Source: Arbacia lixula (Eukaryota > Echinodermata > Echinoidea > Arbacioida > Arbaciidae). Taken from it: 64,000 bases of DNA. Below, piece after piece: positions 37,799-49,959 of this stretch. Where the stretch lies: positions 20,149,438-20,213,437 of the forward strand of contig OZ022588.1 in assembly GCA_963669155.1 (NCBI GenBank). The letters run 5' to 3'. The position numbers were made by a program, and so were the translations under genes. A model generated the notes under the pieces. That model did no database searches and was not told the DNA's origin. It worked only from the letters and a program-made list of their open reading frames with translations. Each line of letters opens with the position of its first letter. The first letter of the stretch is position 1.

Positions 37799-37882
37799 GA
37801 ACGCGCATCCTAACGCGCGTCCTAACGTGCGTCCTAATACGCGTCCTAATACGCGTCCCAATGCGCGTCCTAACGCGTGTTC
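37799..37882 (+). repeat. 12-bp minisatellite (AACGCGCGTCCT)
   Basis: Seven consecutive 12-base units differing by one or two bases, unusually CpG-rich for this window. Confidence 0.9.
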
Positions 37883-37984
37883 CCCATGCCAGCGGCTCGG
37901 GGTTATGGAGATAAGTAAACATTACCTTTTTACGTCAAATTGTCATTTTTGGTATAGATTGTTTTTTTTCGATGTGGAATATAA

Positions 37985-38154
37985 AGCAAATAATCAACTT
38001 TTGGTTTCAAGCAATGAGACGAGCTATCACTTCCTCGGCGATCTGAATGTATACGCTATCTTTCCTCAGCTGCGCTTCGGAAAGATAGCTACATCCAGAT
38101 CGCCTCGGAAGTGACAGTTCGTCCCATCACCCTCACCAACGCTGATTATTTGCT
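37985..38154. repeat. Near-complete palindrome (hairpin)
   Basis: AGCAAATAATCA at the left is answered by TGATTATTTGCT at the right. Inside, TCCTCGGCGATCTG and GCTATCTTTCC are answered by their complements. Probably a short MITE. Confidence 0.7.
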
Positions 38155-38271
38155 TACTATTTTCAATGTAAGAATCATTATATTGTTTACTCATACTTCG
38201 TTGCAATGGGGAGAGTTATGAAAACCTGAAAAAGGCTTTACATCTTTTTTTTTGTACATGGTATACTACAC

Positions 38272-38346
38272 TTTATTTTCACAAAGAAAAAGCCGACACG
38301 GTACTTTGTATTTCACATTGGATGTACAGTGCACATTCCTTTTATT
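38272..38346 (-). terminator. Candidate polyadenylation signals of deoxyhypusine synthase
   Basis: On the minus strand AATAAA occurs at 38341-38346 and again at 38272-38277, about 1.9 kb past the stop codon. They are the first AATAAA I noticed on that side of the gene. A site nearer the stop is possible. Confidence 0.35.
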
Positions 38347-39844
38347 GCACTGAATACAGCAACACACACATTTACCTCAATGCAATACAAACAGGTATAT
38401 TTTTGCTTTTCATGATAAGAAATCCATAGTTGTGATATTAAAAAAGTTCTACACATAAACAAGTGTGTCATACACACTTACATAAAATGCAAAATATATA
38501 AAAATATGTGAAGTGGGATAGCTATCATAATCGTATGCCCTTCCTTTAATAATTCCATTACATACTGTTACATCATTGGCCTCGCCTCAAGAGCAGAACA
38601 AACTCCTTAAAACAAGTGGACGTGAAATAAGAAAAGATAGCTTGGCAAAAAATGATCAAAGTCTACTACAATCTAGAACTTGGAAACACATGTTGAAAAT
38701 CATAATAAATAGTACTGAAGCAGCCTTACTTTGCTATGCACAATGAGTTGTTCCTGCTAGGTGATGTGTTGACATACCATTGCCGTTTTGTACAATGAGT
38801 AGGGAATAGTGAAGTCAATGCCCAACATGAAACTCGAGGACAAGGGAAATATGGATGCATCATTTCCAGGCTAATGATTGAGGCACTCAGGCAGTGCTTG
38901 AGAGTCTTTGCAAATCAATTCTTTTAATGAGTCTTTTGATCCATGATTCATCTTGTACCCACCAGTCAGCCCTTTGGACAAGGCAGGTCTCCAGGAGATT
39001 TCATGAAGAGGCATGCAGTCATCTTTTGATCAGTAGAGCTTAACCTATTTACTATGGGGCACATTGGCAATGCTCATGAGCAACCATTTACAATCAATAT
39101 TCAACCCTTTGTTTATCAATAGTGTGACACACACGGTACACAGGTACAGTGGCTGTGTACCCCAAAATAATCTTGTTTTAGGCTGTGAGCACTGGCCTAA
39201 ACATTTTGTGGGAAAGGGGTTAAAATCATCACAGTGATAGCAAGGATGTACATCGCTTTGAACAAGGTTTGATGCCGCCGATACATTCCGATACATTTCA
39301 GCTTTTGCTCCTGAACTTTTAATTTTGTCACTAAGTGCTTCTTACGTAGTTAAAAAGGACGATCGAAATTTGATACTTTTTGAGATGGAAATACTAGCTT
39401 GGGCGCGGTTGGCAGCGTTTTTCATGTTACTTGTCCGAAAGGAAAATAACTGAAAGTAACGTTTCATGCAATTTTGTAAGCAGGTATGATGCGGAACAGT
39501 GTGAAATTGAGACTTTTATACTGCAACTTGATATCACGTTTAGAGCCTTTTTGCCATATTGTAACATTATTCCTCGATTGAATCTTTACTGATGCATCAT
39601 AGGTATTACATGTCACAACTGCGCAAGCATATGGGGTGAGGATATTTCCCCAAATTCTTCTGCGCATCAGATTTTGTTTATACGTCAAATGCAGGCAAAA
39701 CTCATCCAGAGAATCGGCGGCATTGAACATAGAGATCAAAGATGATGGATATCCATGTGCTTAAACATCCTTGGTGATAGCAATCAATGACTCTAATTTA
39801 ATAGGCCAAATTACAGTCAGCACCGCACTTAACATACAATTCAT

Positions 39845-40245
39845 CGCAGTCAACTATGCAACAGTTCTTTGGTCATCTTTCAGTCAAATGTACTGGTCTT
39901 CTTAATGTTTGTAGACTTGACTTTGATGAGTCCATGACGTACACCACAAAGGAGGCTGATATCTTTCTGTCCATTCTGACCAATCATATGACCAATCATA
40001 TGATTGATCAAATCTCCATGGCAACGGATTATCATCTACCACTGTACGACAGTTCTTTGGTCAATCTATTGCTCTTCTCGACTTTGATAACTCAATCAGC
40101 GTACTAGTCCATGGGCTGATGTCATTCCTAGACCTGTCCATTGTCACAAACCCCATCAAGCATATCTCCATGGTGACCAGTCACTATGTTCCATTGACAG
40201 ACTCTTCAGGTGATTTCTTTGTCTTCTTGGCGATTGGCCCATCTT
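39845..40245 (-). repeat. Degenerate tandem repeat running from the 3' UTR into the last deoxyhypusine synthase exon
   Basis: Blocks of the form CTCCATGG...ACAGTTCTTTGGTC recur at about 39861, 40014-40062 and, more diverged, 40166-40230, at spacings near 150-190 bases. The last block covers the stop codon and tail-coding sequence of exon 8 (40184-40330). Confidence 0.65.
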
Positions 40246-43200
40246 CTTTCTCGCTCTCTTTTGGGTGGACACAACGAGCAAACGTCTCGGCAACAATCAG
40301 TGGAAATAGCATTGTGGCCTCCCCATACACCTACACACGGACAGAACACAGAAAGAACGACTGGAAGTAATTAACAGGTCTACTATCACATTTATCATTT
40401 GTGCACAAATCTCTCCACCAGCAAGATGACTTGGGTTCTCACATGAAAAGATGGGTCATCACAGACTCTGACCTCTGTCCTTGTGGTCACGTACAGGCCC
40501 ATGAACATGAGCAAGATTTAAGGGTTATAAGGGTTATAATATTGACTAGGGTTTTAGACACTCATGAAATTTGTTAGAAAGTTCAACATTTGTTTATCTC
40601 ATTACACTACCGTACTGACCGTTTTATTAGCTGCACCTGCACATAAGTCATACCCCGTCTTGAGCATGCAATTTAAAAAAAGAAAATGAAAAGGAAATTC
40701 CAGAACGGGATGGCAGGACCACCTTCTGGATTGTGTGACAACATTGAACAACATAGATGGCTTTGATAGGCATCCAATGTGACACAATTGATATACCGGT
40801 AATATGATCTCAATCACATCACCATCATAATTACCAGTAATAAGAAAGCACCAGGAGTAGTATTTGTCCAAGACAACTCAAAGATTCCGTGAAGAGCAAG
40901 CTACAGCTCAAACAAGTAAACTCCGTTGGACGGGGCCACCATTGTTTCTTTGATCGGCGACGTAGAGGGCGTAAACATGAGACTGTAATGTAGTTTTATG
41001 TTTATGCCCTCTATGTTCGTTGGCTAGCATGTACTATACCGGAAGCCACGTGTCGCAAATCAAAGAAACAATGGCGGCCCTCATCTAACAGAGTTTGAGC
41101 TGTAGCTTTCTCATTAGTGGTATCTTTGAGTTGTCTCGGACAAATACTACTCCTGGTGCTTTCTTAGTACCGGTAATTATGCTGGTCATGTAATTGAGAT
41201 CGTATTACCGGTACGTCAATTGTGTTGAACAAAGCCGTCTATTTTTTTGTTGAATGTTGTCACACAATGCATAGTCCCACACGTGTAAAAGACCAGACTT
41301 TTGCTAACGCCGCATATTAGCCGCACCACGACTTACGCATCATTTCTAAGAAAAAAAACATGCGGCTTATACGCCGGTCAGTACGGTACTTTCATTTCAA
41401 ACAACTTGCCATTAGTGTTTTAATCCCCTTCAACAGGAAGTTCTTTTGAGTATACATGATTGCAAATTCTTAAAGTCTGACCTTGATGGGTGAAGCAGTC
41501 ATTTTGATCTTCCCCCATGAGATAGCTTCATCTGGCCTAGCGCCAGCATCACAGCCATCAAACTCCTGGGCCGTATTCAGGAACACACAGAAGTCAGCTC
41601 CGTTTCTCTGGCAAAAGAAAAAGTTCACAAGAAAATAAAATGAGTCATCACATGGGAGATTGATCTCATGACCTCACTAATATAGTAATAAGAATTTGGA
41701 GATTCTTTAACAAAACTCTACAGTGTGGAAGAGGAATCAAATAGGGTTAGGGCTCACCACTTCCCCTTACCTTAAAGGGATACTAAATGAGAAAAATAAG
41801 TTCCCACTAATCTATGTAGAAATATCCACTAAAAACAAATTTCACATTTGTTTGCCGCAATAAAGTCTCATTTTGACGAAAACCTGAAAAAACGCACAAC
41901 GACAAGTGATGTCAAAGGAGTCAAATGCCATAAAAGACTTAAACTTAGATTGTACGGAAGTCAACAATAGACCATTTTTGTAATGTATTCACAACATTCC
42001 CCTTAACTGCGTAGTAATGCGTTATTGCATTCATCTGTATCTTGACATTTAGATTGAATGGATGGAATGCACTTTGAATCTATTAGTTGTTGCTACTCGG
42101 ACAAACCTCAGACATGCTTTGAGGTTCCCATTGGTAACGTATTGTTTGAACAGCGTGAATAAAATGTGCAAACATAATGAAAAAGGTCCATTAGAAATTA
42201 TTGCTGACTTCCGTACAATCTCAGTTTAACAGCGGAGTCTTTTATGGCATTTGACTCCTCTGAAATCACTTGGAGGTGTGCATTCTTTCAAATTTTTGTC
42301 AAAATGAGACTTTATTGCTGCAAACAAATGTGAAATTTGTTTTTAGTGTATAATTTTATATAGATTGGTGGGAACATATTTTTCTTATTTAGTAACCCTT
42401 TAATAACTAATATAACTAATTTGAACAAGATCTGAGATCTGTTCATATCATCCACGAGTGATTCTCACTATGTGGGTTTGATTGAGGAGTTTGTAAAGTA
42501 GATGGGGTGAGGAAGTTGTTGAAGATAAATACAGCCAATAGTCTGCATACATTTTTAAACCACTATAAGAAATTTGAACTAGACATAAGATGTACTCTAA
42601 TATCCCAGTATGGGTTGTCTGTTCTCACCATGAGGTTTGCGTTGCATATATGATGCTTAACCAGCCCTCCTCCTAGGATGATCATGCCGGTGTGAGCAGC
42701 ATAGACTGCCTGGTTGTTCATCCGACGAACATCTAGCAGAAATGTACAAACACACACATTACTCTCATTTCATCATTACATCATACCATAAGCTAAGGCT
42801 ACTTTATATTAAAGGGATACTTCACCCTGAAATTAAGTTGGCTTCAATATCAGGAGACACATGAAACAAACATAGATGAGTGAAGGTTTGATGAAGATCT
42901 GTCAAAGGATTAGAAAATTATGATCTTTTAAAGTTTTGATTTTATGATGTCACATGCAAGGTGCTCTCCTATATGTTGTGTACATTTTTTTTTTTCAGAA
43001 AAATCTTACCTGTGCATTTGATACATCATTAGAAATACATTTTTACACACACACCTGTAAGAAAGTATTTAATTCCATTGTCAAAAACAGAAAAAAGAAC
43101 AATTTATGGAATTATTCTGTACGCAACATATGGGATTGCATTGCACCTCACACATGACGTCACAAAATTGACATTTCAAAAGATCATAAATTTCTTATCC

Positions 43201-46200
43201 TTTGACGAATTTTCGTCAAACATTCATTAATATGCTATTTTTTATTGAAACCAACTTATCTTCAGGGTGAACTATCCCTTTAATATTCATGACAGTACCT
43301 GCATCCAAATAATTGTTACTGTTGAATTTTGCTTTCAAACTTAATTTTTATTTGACATTGTATTGTATATATCTTATATTGTGAAGACTGCCAGAAGAAC
43401 AGCCATACATATGAGATGAAAGCTCCGCAAAGAGGCAAAGTTGCAAAATCTCTATGATATCTAGCCGTATAGTAATAGATTACAAGTATATCAACAGTGT
43501 ATAAGATCACTATTCATTCACAGGTGTATAGCCTGTATCCACATGAGATAAAAGCTGAAGAAAGATGAAAAGTCACTCACCTTCTATGATGTCCAGCCGC
43601 AGACCAGGGTTCTTGTAGGAATGGAAGTACAGGATATCCCCCAGAGACCCGTCAGTCAGAGCAGGGCTGAACACGGGAATGTTGTTCTGAAAAAAAGTCA
43701 CATCCCTTATCAATGAGACAGTAGACAACTCACCACAGATGACACGATCCGATCAGTCTTACAACACTGCGACTAGCTGATTCCCAGGGCCCTATCTTTG
43801 GATTTTGCAGAAAGCGATGTTACATTCCCAGTTGTATGTTGTGATTAAAAATTTTTTTTTATCACAGTGACTCAAATGCACTGAACATATGGTGCTTATC
43901 TACGTCAGTGAAGGGCAAAAATAAAGAACATTCTTTAAAATCATTCATCCCGGCGCAAAACAAAACAATCGTTATAACTATTGCAGTACCCGCTGCCTGT
44001 TGGGTTGATTAGAACCTTATCTAGCCATCGGGCATCCTCGGTGGTCTAGTGGTATGACGCTTGTCTAGTAATCAGGAGGTCGTGGGTTCGATCCCCACCC
44101 GAGTCCGTCTGTGATTTTTTTAATCACAGTGACTCTATTGCACTGAACTTATGGTGCTTATCTATGTCGGTGAAGGGCAAAAATAAAGAACATTCTTTAA
44201 AAAATATTATCAATTTGTTATATACTACATAGATAATACATAGATTATTACAACTATATAAACTGGTAATGATATTCATCACAAGGAGTTATAACAAAAC
44301 TCTCCTTGTTCAAGGGAAAGTTCACCCTGAAATTATTTTGGTTTCAATAAAAAGAGACAAATGAAAGAAACATATGAGTGAAGGTTCGACGAAAATCAGT
44401 CAAAGGAAAAGAAAGTTATTTGATTTTAAAGTTTTGATTTTGCGACGTCACGTGCGAGGTGCTCTCCCATATGTTGTGTACAAAATAAGTCGATAAATTG
44501 CTTTTTTTCTGTTTTTGACAACTGAATTTTTTTTTTTTTCGTTCAGGTATGTGTGTAAAAACATATTTCTAAAAATGTATCAAATGCACAAGTAAAAGGA
44601 TGCATGTCTTTGTGAGAAAAAGCACATTTTCGAAAAAAAATTTACACAACATATGGGAGAGCACCTCGCATGTGACGTCACCCAATCAAACCTTTAAAAT
44701 CAAATTACTTTCTTTTCCTTTGACCGACTTTCGTCAAACCTTAACTCATGTTTCTTTCATTTGTCTCTTTTTATTGAAACTAAAACAATTTCAGGTTAAA
44801 CTTCCCCTTTAAGAAGGACAGATGACTGTCACACATTTGTTCCAAGTTGGAAAGAAAAAAATGGTGTCCAGGTTTCAAGCGGGTTACTACTGTACGTTTA
44901 TCATCAGGAAAAATTCTTGCAAAGCATATCATCCTACTCAATCTATCACCAGAAGTGCCATACCCTGCGATGAAGGCAATCATGAAGCGCCACAACTCTC
45001 TGTCCTGAAGCCTGTTGTATCAGCTCCGCATGATGGTAAACAGCCCCCCTCATCTGCTAACCAGTCAGTCAGGCTGCTTATCCAAGTCATCCTATCTTCC
45101 TTCTTCCACTGCTTCTTTTCCACCTCTATCTTTCCCGTCAAGGCCAATTTTCCCAAGCCACCTTCACAAAGTACATGCCCCCCAAATCTCACTTATCTGA
45201 TTCTAAGTTCATATTAGGTGCGTCTTCATTAGCCCGATCAGACGAAATAGCGAGCTAGTTTACTGATCCGGGGAACTAGCCTGAAGTTGCAATCGCGTCT
45301 TCATTAGCTCGAAACTCAGGATACATAAACTATCCCGAGTTTCGCACATACCAGCAGTGTGTGACAGGAATAGGCCACGACCGAATGGCTTCGGTTGTAA
45401 GCTTGCATTCACGCACATATATAAAAACCTATTACGTAAAGAATGCCTCGTGGGCGCTGTTGCATGCCGGGATCGAGAAATTTTCAGGCTAATGAAGACG
45501 CTCCGAGCTAGCTCCATCTTGCCCAAGATTACTTGGGAAATTTTTTCGACCAAATAGCGAGCTATTTTGCCTGATCTGGCTAATGAAGACGCAAATAGCT
45601 AGCTATTTCGTGATCTGGCTAGCTAACCCGATCAGAACAAGCTCGCTATTTCGCCCACATCGGTCTAATGAAGACACCCCTACAGTAACTTCTTCAATAC
45701 CACCAGCAAAAGGTACTTGTTATCATACCTTGTAAGCCCAGTAGTAGACAGAAGATGGATCATCTATTTCTTTGCCTAAACGAGCAATCATCTTTGATGG
45801 GGTCCAGTTAATCCCCTGTAAAGCAAGACATACAAATGACCATTATGTTAGACCAGGTGAAATTTCTTCTGAAACAATAATTTTCAGATTCAACACAGCA
45901 GTGTATGCATCCATCTTTCACTATAAAAATGTCGAAACTCTGAAGGTATGGTTATAATAGCAATACTGGCTAAGCACATACAATGATGTAGAAACCTCAA
46001 CAGACTATTGGCATACCATATGAAGTTTTTACAATGTGATTTCATTACTTTATTTAAATCTAGCCATATACTTCATAAAAACAAAATATTTCTTCAAGGG
46101 TCAACTTAACCTGTAAAAAACATCTCAACATTGTAATGTTTTTTCTTCCTGCACAACACAATGCACCAGAAGTTAATAAGTGAAATTTCTGGCTGCATTC

Positions 46201-48831
46201 CTCTCACCTTCTCATTCTGCTCAATCAACATCTGGTCCAGGATGGGCATGAGCCAGTCCTCAAACTTGCAGTAGTTATCGTTCGGCACCAGCAGGTTGCC
46301 AATCCGGTTGATGCCCTTTGACCTCAGGTCACGACCTCTGAGGGTGAAGTCGCCTATATACGTGTTTCCCAGACATTTAATGAAGTCCTCTTCAATCCCT
46401 CCAGCACTTGACACGATGCAGTCCACCTGAGGAGGGAGGGAGAGGGAAGAAGTGACAATCAGCATCTCATGTCTTAAAGGTGGTGTATCCTGTTTGCAGA
46501 CAAACACATCATTCGTTAAAACAATGCATGCACCGCAAGAACAACATATAGAACAAGTGAGTGAAATATGAAGTGTAACAGCGACATAAAATTCAAATGA
46601 TGCACAAAAAACATAAAACTTTGAAGTTTCCTTCTCAGGCTAAACTTCTTTTTCAACTGTTAAAGTTTATGTTTGAGCTTACAATAACATCTTTTATATG
46701 TGCCATTTGAGCATTTTTTTTTGCACAACTAGTTCTAACAAATCCTAGCATTTGTCTGGCATAACAAGAATTCAGGCACTGAAGTGTATATAATGGGTAG
46801 AAACTACAGATAGATTATGGAATAAAATCAATGTAAGAGAAGAAAATAGAGTACTGATACCAGATTGCTAAGCAAGAAAGCAGACGGTTTATTGAGCATG
46901 TAATGCGTTTAACTACTAAATGGGGATATCCTGGGTTTTATATACTAAATAAATACAGATGAATTATGTACCACTACAATTTGAGGACTACTGATACCAG
47001 ATTGTGTTAAGCTAGGAAGGAGAAGATTTGTTGAGCATGTAATGAGTGTAACTACTGAATGGAATATGGAATGGGATATGAAATATTACAGATGAGTGAT
47101 GTAAAAAAAAGAAGAAGAGGTTTACCAGATTGTGCTGAGCGAGGAAACAGAAGGTTTCCCTGAGGCCTGATGAGATGAGGTTTGAGGTGAAACCTAGGAA
47201 GATGGTGCAGTTGGTCTTCAGCCTCCCGCAAGGATTCAGCTCACCCCCACGCTTTGCCTCCTCCTCGTCTAGACCCTCTGCTTTCTTAGCAATCTGCAGA
47301 TCAAATCATGGAATCATGGAATAAATCACTGCAAACATTTCTCCATCAATGCACAATTGTCTTTAGCTCCCAGGCAGTTCCATTTCAGCTCCAACTCCTA
47401 ATGCAATCCTTTTCTCTTCTTCACAAGCTAAAGATCAAATCAAATACATTGCCTAACAATCCCTGACATTTCTCCATCAATACATTATTGTCTTTAGCTC
47501 CTACACAGATTTAGTTTGGTTCCTCACTTCGTCTCTTCTTCATCCAGGCCTTCCCTGTTCTTAGCAAGCTAGAGATCAAATCATGTACATTGTGCAAAAA
47601 AAAGGTCACTGTTAAATACAATATTGCCCCATATATGCATCAAGCACTGACAATACAGAACTGCACAGCTGTTACCAGGTAGAAAACCAATTGTGAGTAG
47701 AAGCCTGTGTTTCATTCTAATAATCATACTTGCAATGATATAAAAAGGGGTCAGCTAGAATTACGTTGTTATAATTGCATTCTTATATAGAGATGATAAA
47801 GAGAGTTTGGTTTATGTACATGTAGCAAGACTCTACTAGTTATGATATGAATGTTTTATGTTTTGCCTGGCAACTCAACAAATACCCGACTTCTCTTGCA
47901 CTTCAGGTTTGACAATCTGGCATGTTAATTTTGCTTGTTAGAAAGGAATCTGCAAAATCAACTAAAGCCTTTTCAGAGAAAATTGACACTACCATTTTCG
48001 TTTAAATCTGATATTCATAATAAAACAGAACATTAATCATTAAAACAATTAGAGCTATGATTGTGTTGAATTGAAGAGCAAAAGTTTGAGTTAAACCTTT
48101 TCACAGCACTGCCCTTTTGAAAATGTAGTGATCAATTGACCTTTACATCACTTTGAATAATCACTAGGACATGATGCATATTAGTACAACAAAAGTGGAA
48201 TCACTTTATACACAATCAATGTCCTTTCATGTGGTGCATCTTTTAAAGCAGATACAAACTAATAGCGCCATCTCGAGTCTTAAAGTACTCATACCTGGCC
48301 AGTTTCTTTACCCATAATGCTAATGTCGTCTAGTAATACAGACCTGCTTGACTGATAACATACTAATTAACTACTTAATACAACTATATCACAATAATCA
48401 TGTTACTTAATAGCAAAATAACTACTTTTCAGCTCGAAACCTCTTAGTTTTTTCTATACAAATACAATTATAGGTTAACTTATTCTCTGCATTATTAGTA
48501 TAGTTATCTGAAAATGTACATATTTATAACATACAGTCAATGAGAGACCACACACAGTTCGCTCCCCCTTTAATATTTGCAATATTTGATATGAAGAGCA
48601 ATAGCCACAAACCTCATATTGGTGAAGAAATGAACATACCATTTTCTTGATCTCGTCTATCGCCCTTCCTAGGTTGGTTGCCTGGAAGCCGCTGGTCTTG
48701 TAGGACTCAAGCAGCTTGGTGTAGTCCACTCCCTGGTTGAAGTCATAACCTTTGACCTTGACCGAGTCAGCAGGCATCTCGCTGCTCTGAACCAACACGG
48801 CAGAAGTTGCTACATCTGGAGGGGCTGCCAT
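40184..48831 (-). CDS. DHPS: Deoxyhypusine synthase (8 exons, 382 aa)
   Basis: This cytosolic enzyme transfers an aminobutyl group from spermidine to one lysine of eIF5A in an NAD-dependent reaction, the first step of hypusine formation. Exons 48640-48831, 47126-47293, 46208-46426, 45729-45815, 43581-43686, 42629-42732, 41482-41607 and 40184-40330 join in frame with GT-AG introns to 383 codons including TAG. Family hallmarks are collinear: [12 protein letters not shown] near the N-terminus, [79 protein letters not shown] with the catalytic lysine, NTAQEFDG and [10 protein letters not shown]. Length is close to the usual 369-380. The ATG has G at -3 and +4. The tail after FAR is Lys/Glu-rich. 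The exon 7 donor is GTCAGA, weaker than the others. Confidence 0.95.
40608..41388. mobile_element. Long palindromic element in deoxyhypusine synthase intron 7
   Basis: TACCGTACTGACCG at 40608 is answered by CGGTCAGTACGGTA ending at 41388. The arms stay complementary for most of their length: AAGAAAGCACCAGGAGTAGT against its complement, CCATTGTTTCTTTGAT against its complement. No ORF. It may form a very large hairpin in the transcript. Confidence 0.85.
41772..42403. mobile_element. Palindromic MITE, family C copy 1
   Basis: TTAA-bounded, starting AGGGATACTAAATGAGAAAA and ending in a near-complement. The inner arms share CACATTTGTTTGC and AGTCTCATTTTGAC with their complements. Lies between exons 6 and 7 of deoxyhypusine synthase. 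A relative is at 55421-56004. Confidence 0.85.
42809..43283. mobile_element. Palindromic MITE, family B copy 2
   Basis: TTAA-bounded with AGGGATACTTCACCCTGAAA at the left and its near-complement at the right. The right arm keeps TGACGTCA (43155-43162); the left arm has the one-base variant TGATGTCA. Confidence 0.85.
43841..43943 (+). mobile_element. SINE fragment lacking the tRNA head
   Basis: Matches the tail of the SINE at 44035: ATCACAGTGACTC, ATGCACTGAAC, ATGGTGCTTATCTA and GAAGGGCAAAAATAAAGAAC in the same order. The tRNA-like head is absent, as in a truncated retroposon insertion. Confidence 0.7.
44035..44205 (+). mobile_element. tRNA-derived SINE (Thr-AGT-like head)
   Basis: The head (44035-44106) has an A box TGGTCTAGTGG (44042-44052) and a B box GGTTCGATCCC (44085-44095). 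The T arm is perfect (GTGGG/CCCAC). An anticodon loop CTAGTAA implies anticodon AGT. The acceptor stem pairs only at its inner five positions and the anticodon stem is imperfect, and an unrelated tail shared with 43841-43943 follows directly. A SINE is therefore likelier than a functional tRNA gene. It lies in deoxyhypusine synthase intron 4. Confidence 0.8.
44310..44812. mobile_element. Palindromic MITE, family B copy 3
   Basis: Closely related to the element at 21463, with the left TTAA lost (CAAGGGAAAG). Both arms carry the GAGGTGCTCTCCCATATG block or its complement. The right arm retains TGACGTCA (44673-44680). Confidence 0.85.
45217..45680. mobile_element. Inverted-repeat element, family E
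   Basis: The left end GGTGCGTCTTCATTAGCCCG is matched by CGGTCTAATGAAGACACCCC at the right. CTTCATTAGC and GCTAATGAAG recur several times inside with CGAGCTA-type motifs. Lies between exons 4 and 5 of deoxyhypusine synthase. Confidence 0.75.
47300..47600 (-). pseudogene. Two decayed tandem copies of deoxyhypusine synthase exon 2 in intron 1
   Basis: The acceptor side of exon 2, marked by GATCAAAT just outside the exon (about 47299), recurs near 47433 and 47574, so units are about 134 and 141 bases. The far copy still has an AG acceptor, then a frame reading [12 protein letters not shown] beside the true [12 protein letters not shown], before in-frame stops. The nearer copy is more decayed. 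Neither can replace exon 2. Confidence 0.82.
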
Positions 48832-49591
48832 GGCTACAAAGATAACAGTAGTGTTGTATTTATTTTTTGCAATTCATCATAAAGTGTGACATTATTTGAA
48901 AGTGCTGTCCAGACAACTGATTCTAAACTATGTTATGTGGAAAGAGCAAAAAATGACAACAGCCTTTCTTTTTGCTGTTATTAATTTACAGCTACCATAC
49001 TGCTAGAATGGTGACATCACTGCAGTTGTATGAGAAGTTATACTCTTGACACTCATGTGTCAGCATAATTTCTCCTGCAAATGAAAAATATAAAATAATA
49101 TTAAAAAAAACTGCATAGCCTTTACCAGATATATATACATAATCTTAATTTTAAAAAGTTTTACGTGAACTTGTTTAGTATAAACAGAATAAAATCTCAT
49201 AAAAATAACTCATCATCTGGTCTCCTAAACTACCAACTTTTATAAGAACTAAAATGTTTAGAATCACGAGAATAGAAGTAGACTAATTCAGGTGATACAT
49301 GTAAATTAAACCTTCTTCATTATCCAAATTTATATATCAAGTTTAGATAAATATTTTCCTCTCATTACTCTGTCACTCTCACTCTTAATCTCACTTAGTA
49401 ACTTAGAGTGACAAGATTCACAAGATGACAAGTCGAGATGCAGACCGTCACTCGTCAGGCCTCAGGGATTTTTCAATACGTCATCATTCTGTTTAATCCA
49501 GACAATCATTACATCAAAACTCTGAAAAATAATGTCAAGGTTCTATCAGGAAGCCCTAAAATGACAAGATTTAAAAAAGAAAAAAAATTAC
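48832..49591. other. Region upstream of deoxyhypusine synthase
   Basis: Presumably promoter and 5' UTR of deoxyhypusine synthase. It is AT-rich; no TATA box or CpG-rich core stands out, and I see no coding frame. Confidence 0.4.
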
Positions 49592-49838
49592 CAGGTTCCC
49601 CATCAGGACATCTGTGCATTTCGCCAAACGCATCTCTTAGCTGTAAATCCCGACACCGATCCCTATGGGTGGGACCGGTATCAGGAAGGGGTACTTTAAT
49701 CGCAGATGCTGGACTTTCTGAGAAATTAGCCTGCTTTTTCTCTTCTTCTAACTTCAGCTTCTTTACTACATGGTATGGTGTACCCGTAAACCCCCTCCTC
49801 TTCTTCTGACCAGGTCTTTTAGCGAGAGACCGCGGCAT
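49592..49838 (-). CDS. Possible first coding exon of an unassigned protein
   Basis: On the minus strand a frame starts MPRSLAKRPGQKKRRGFTG and continues for about 82 residues with a Lys/Glu-rich segment (KKLKLEEEKKQ), then a Pro/Asp/Arg-rich one. It ends at a candidate donor CCTG|GTAATT. The strongly basic N-terminus and non-random composition distinguish it from surrounding chance ORFs. The frame stays open upstream to 49907, so the start is chosen by composition. No second exon was found before deoxyhypusine synthase; it could be a remnant of a transposon-encoded gene. Function unknown. Confidence 0.4.
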
Positions 49839-49959
49839 AATTAACGATTTTGAACAGAATGTGACTTGTGAAATAGTGCAGACAATGAATGTAAGCAGGC
49901 GGGTCAATTAAAACAAAAAATACGTCAGTGCGCACTGCACTACACCGAAAAATCAGTCT

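Noticed and set aside
44035-44106. Functional tRNA-Thr gene
   Set aside because: The acceptor stem has two mismatched outer pairs, the anticodon stem is imperfect, and the head is fused to a dispersed SINE tail.
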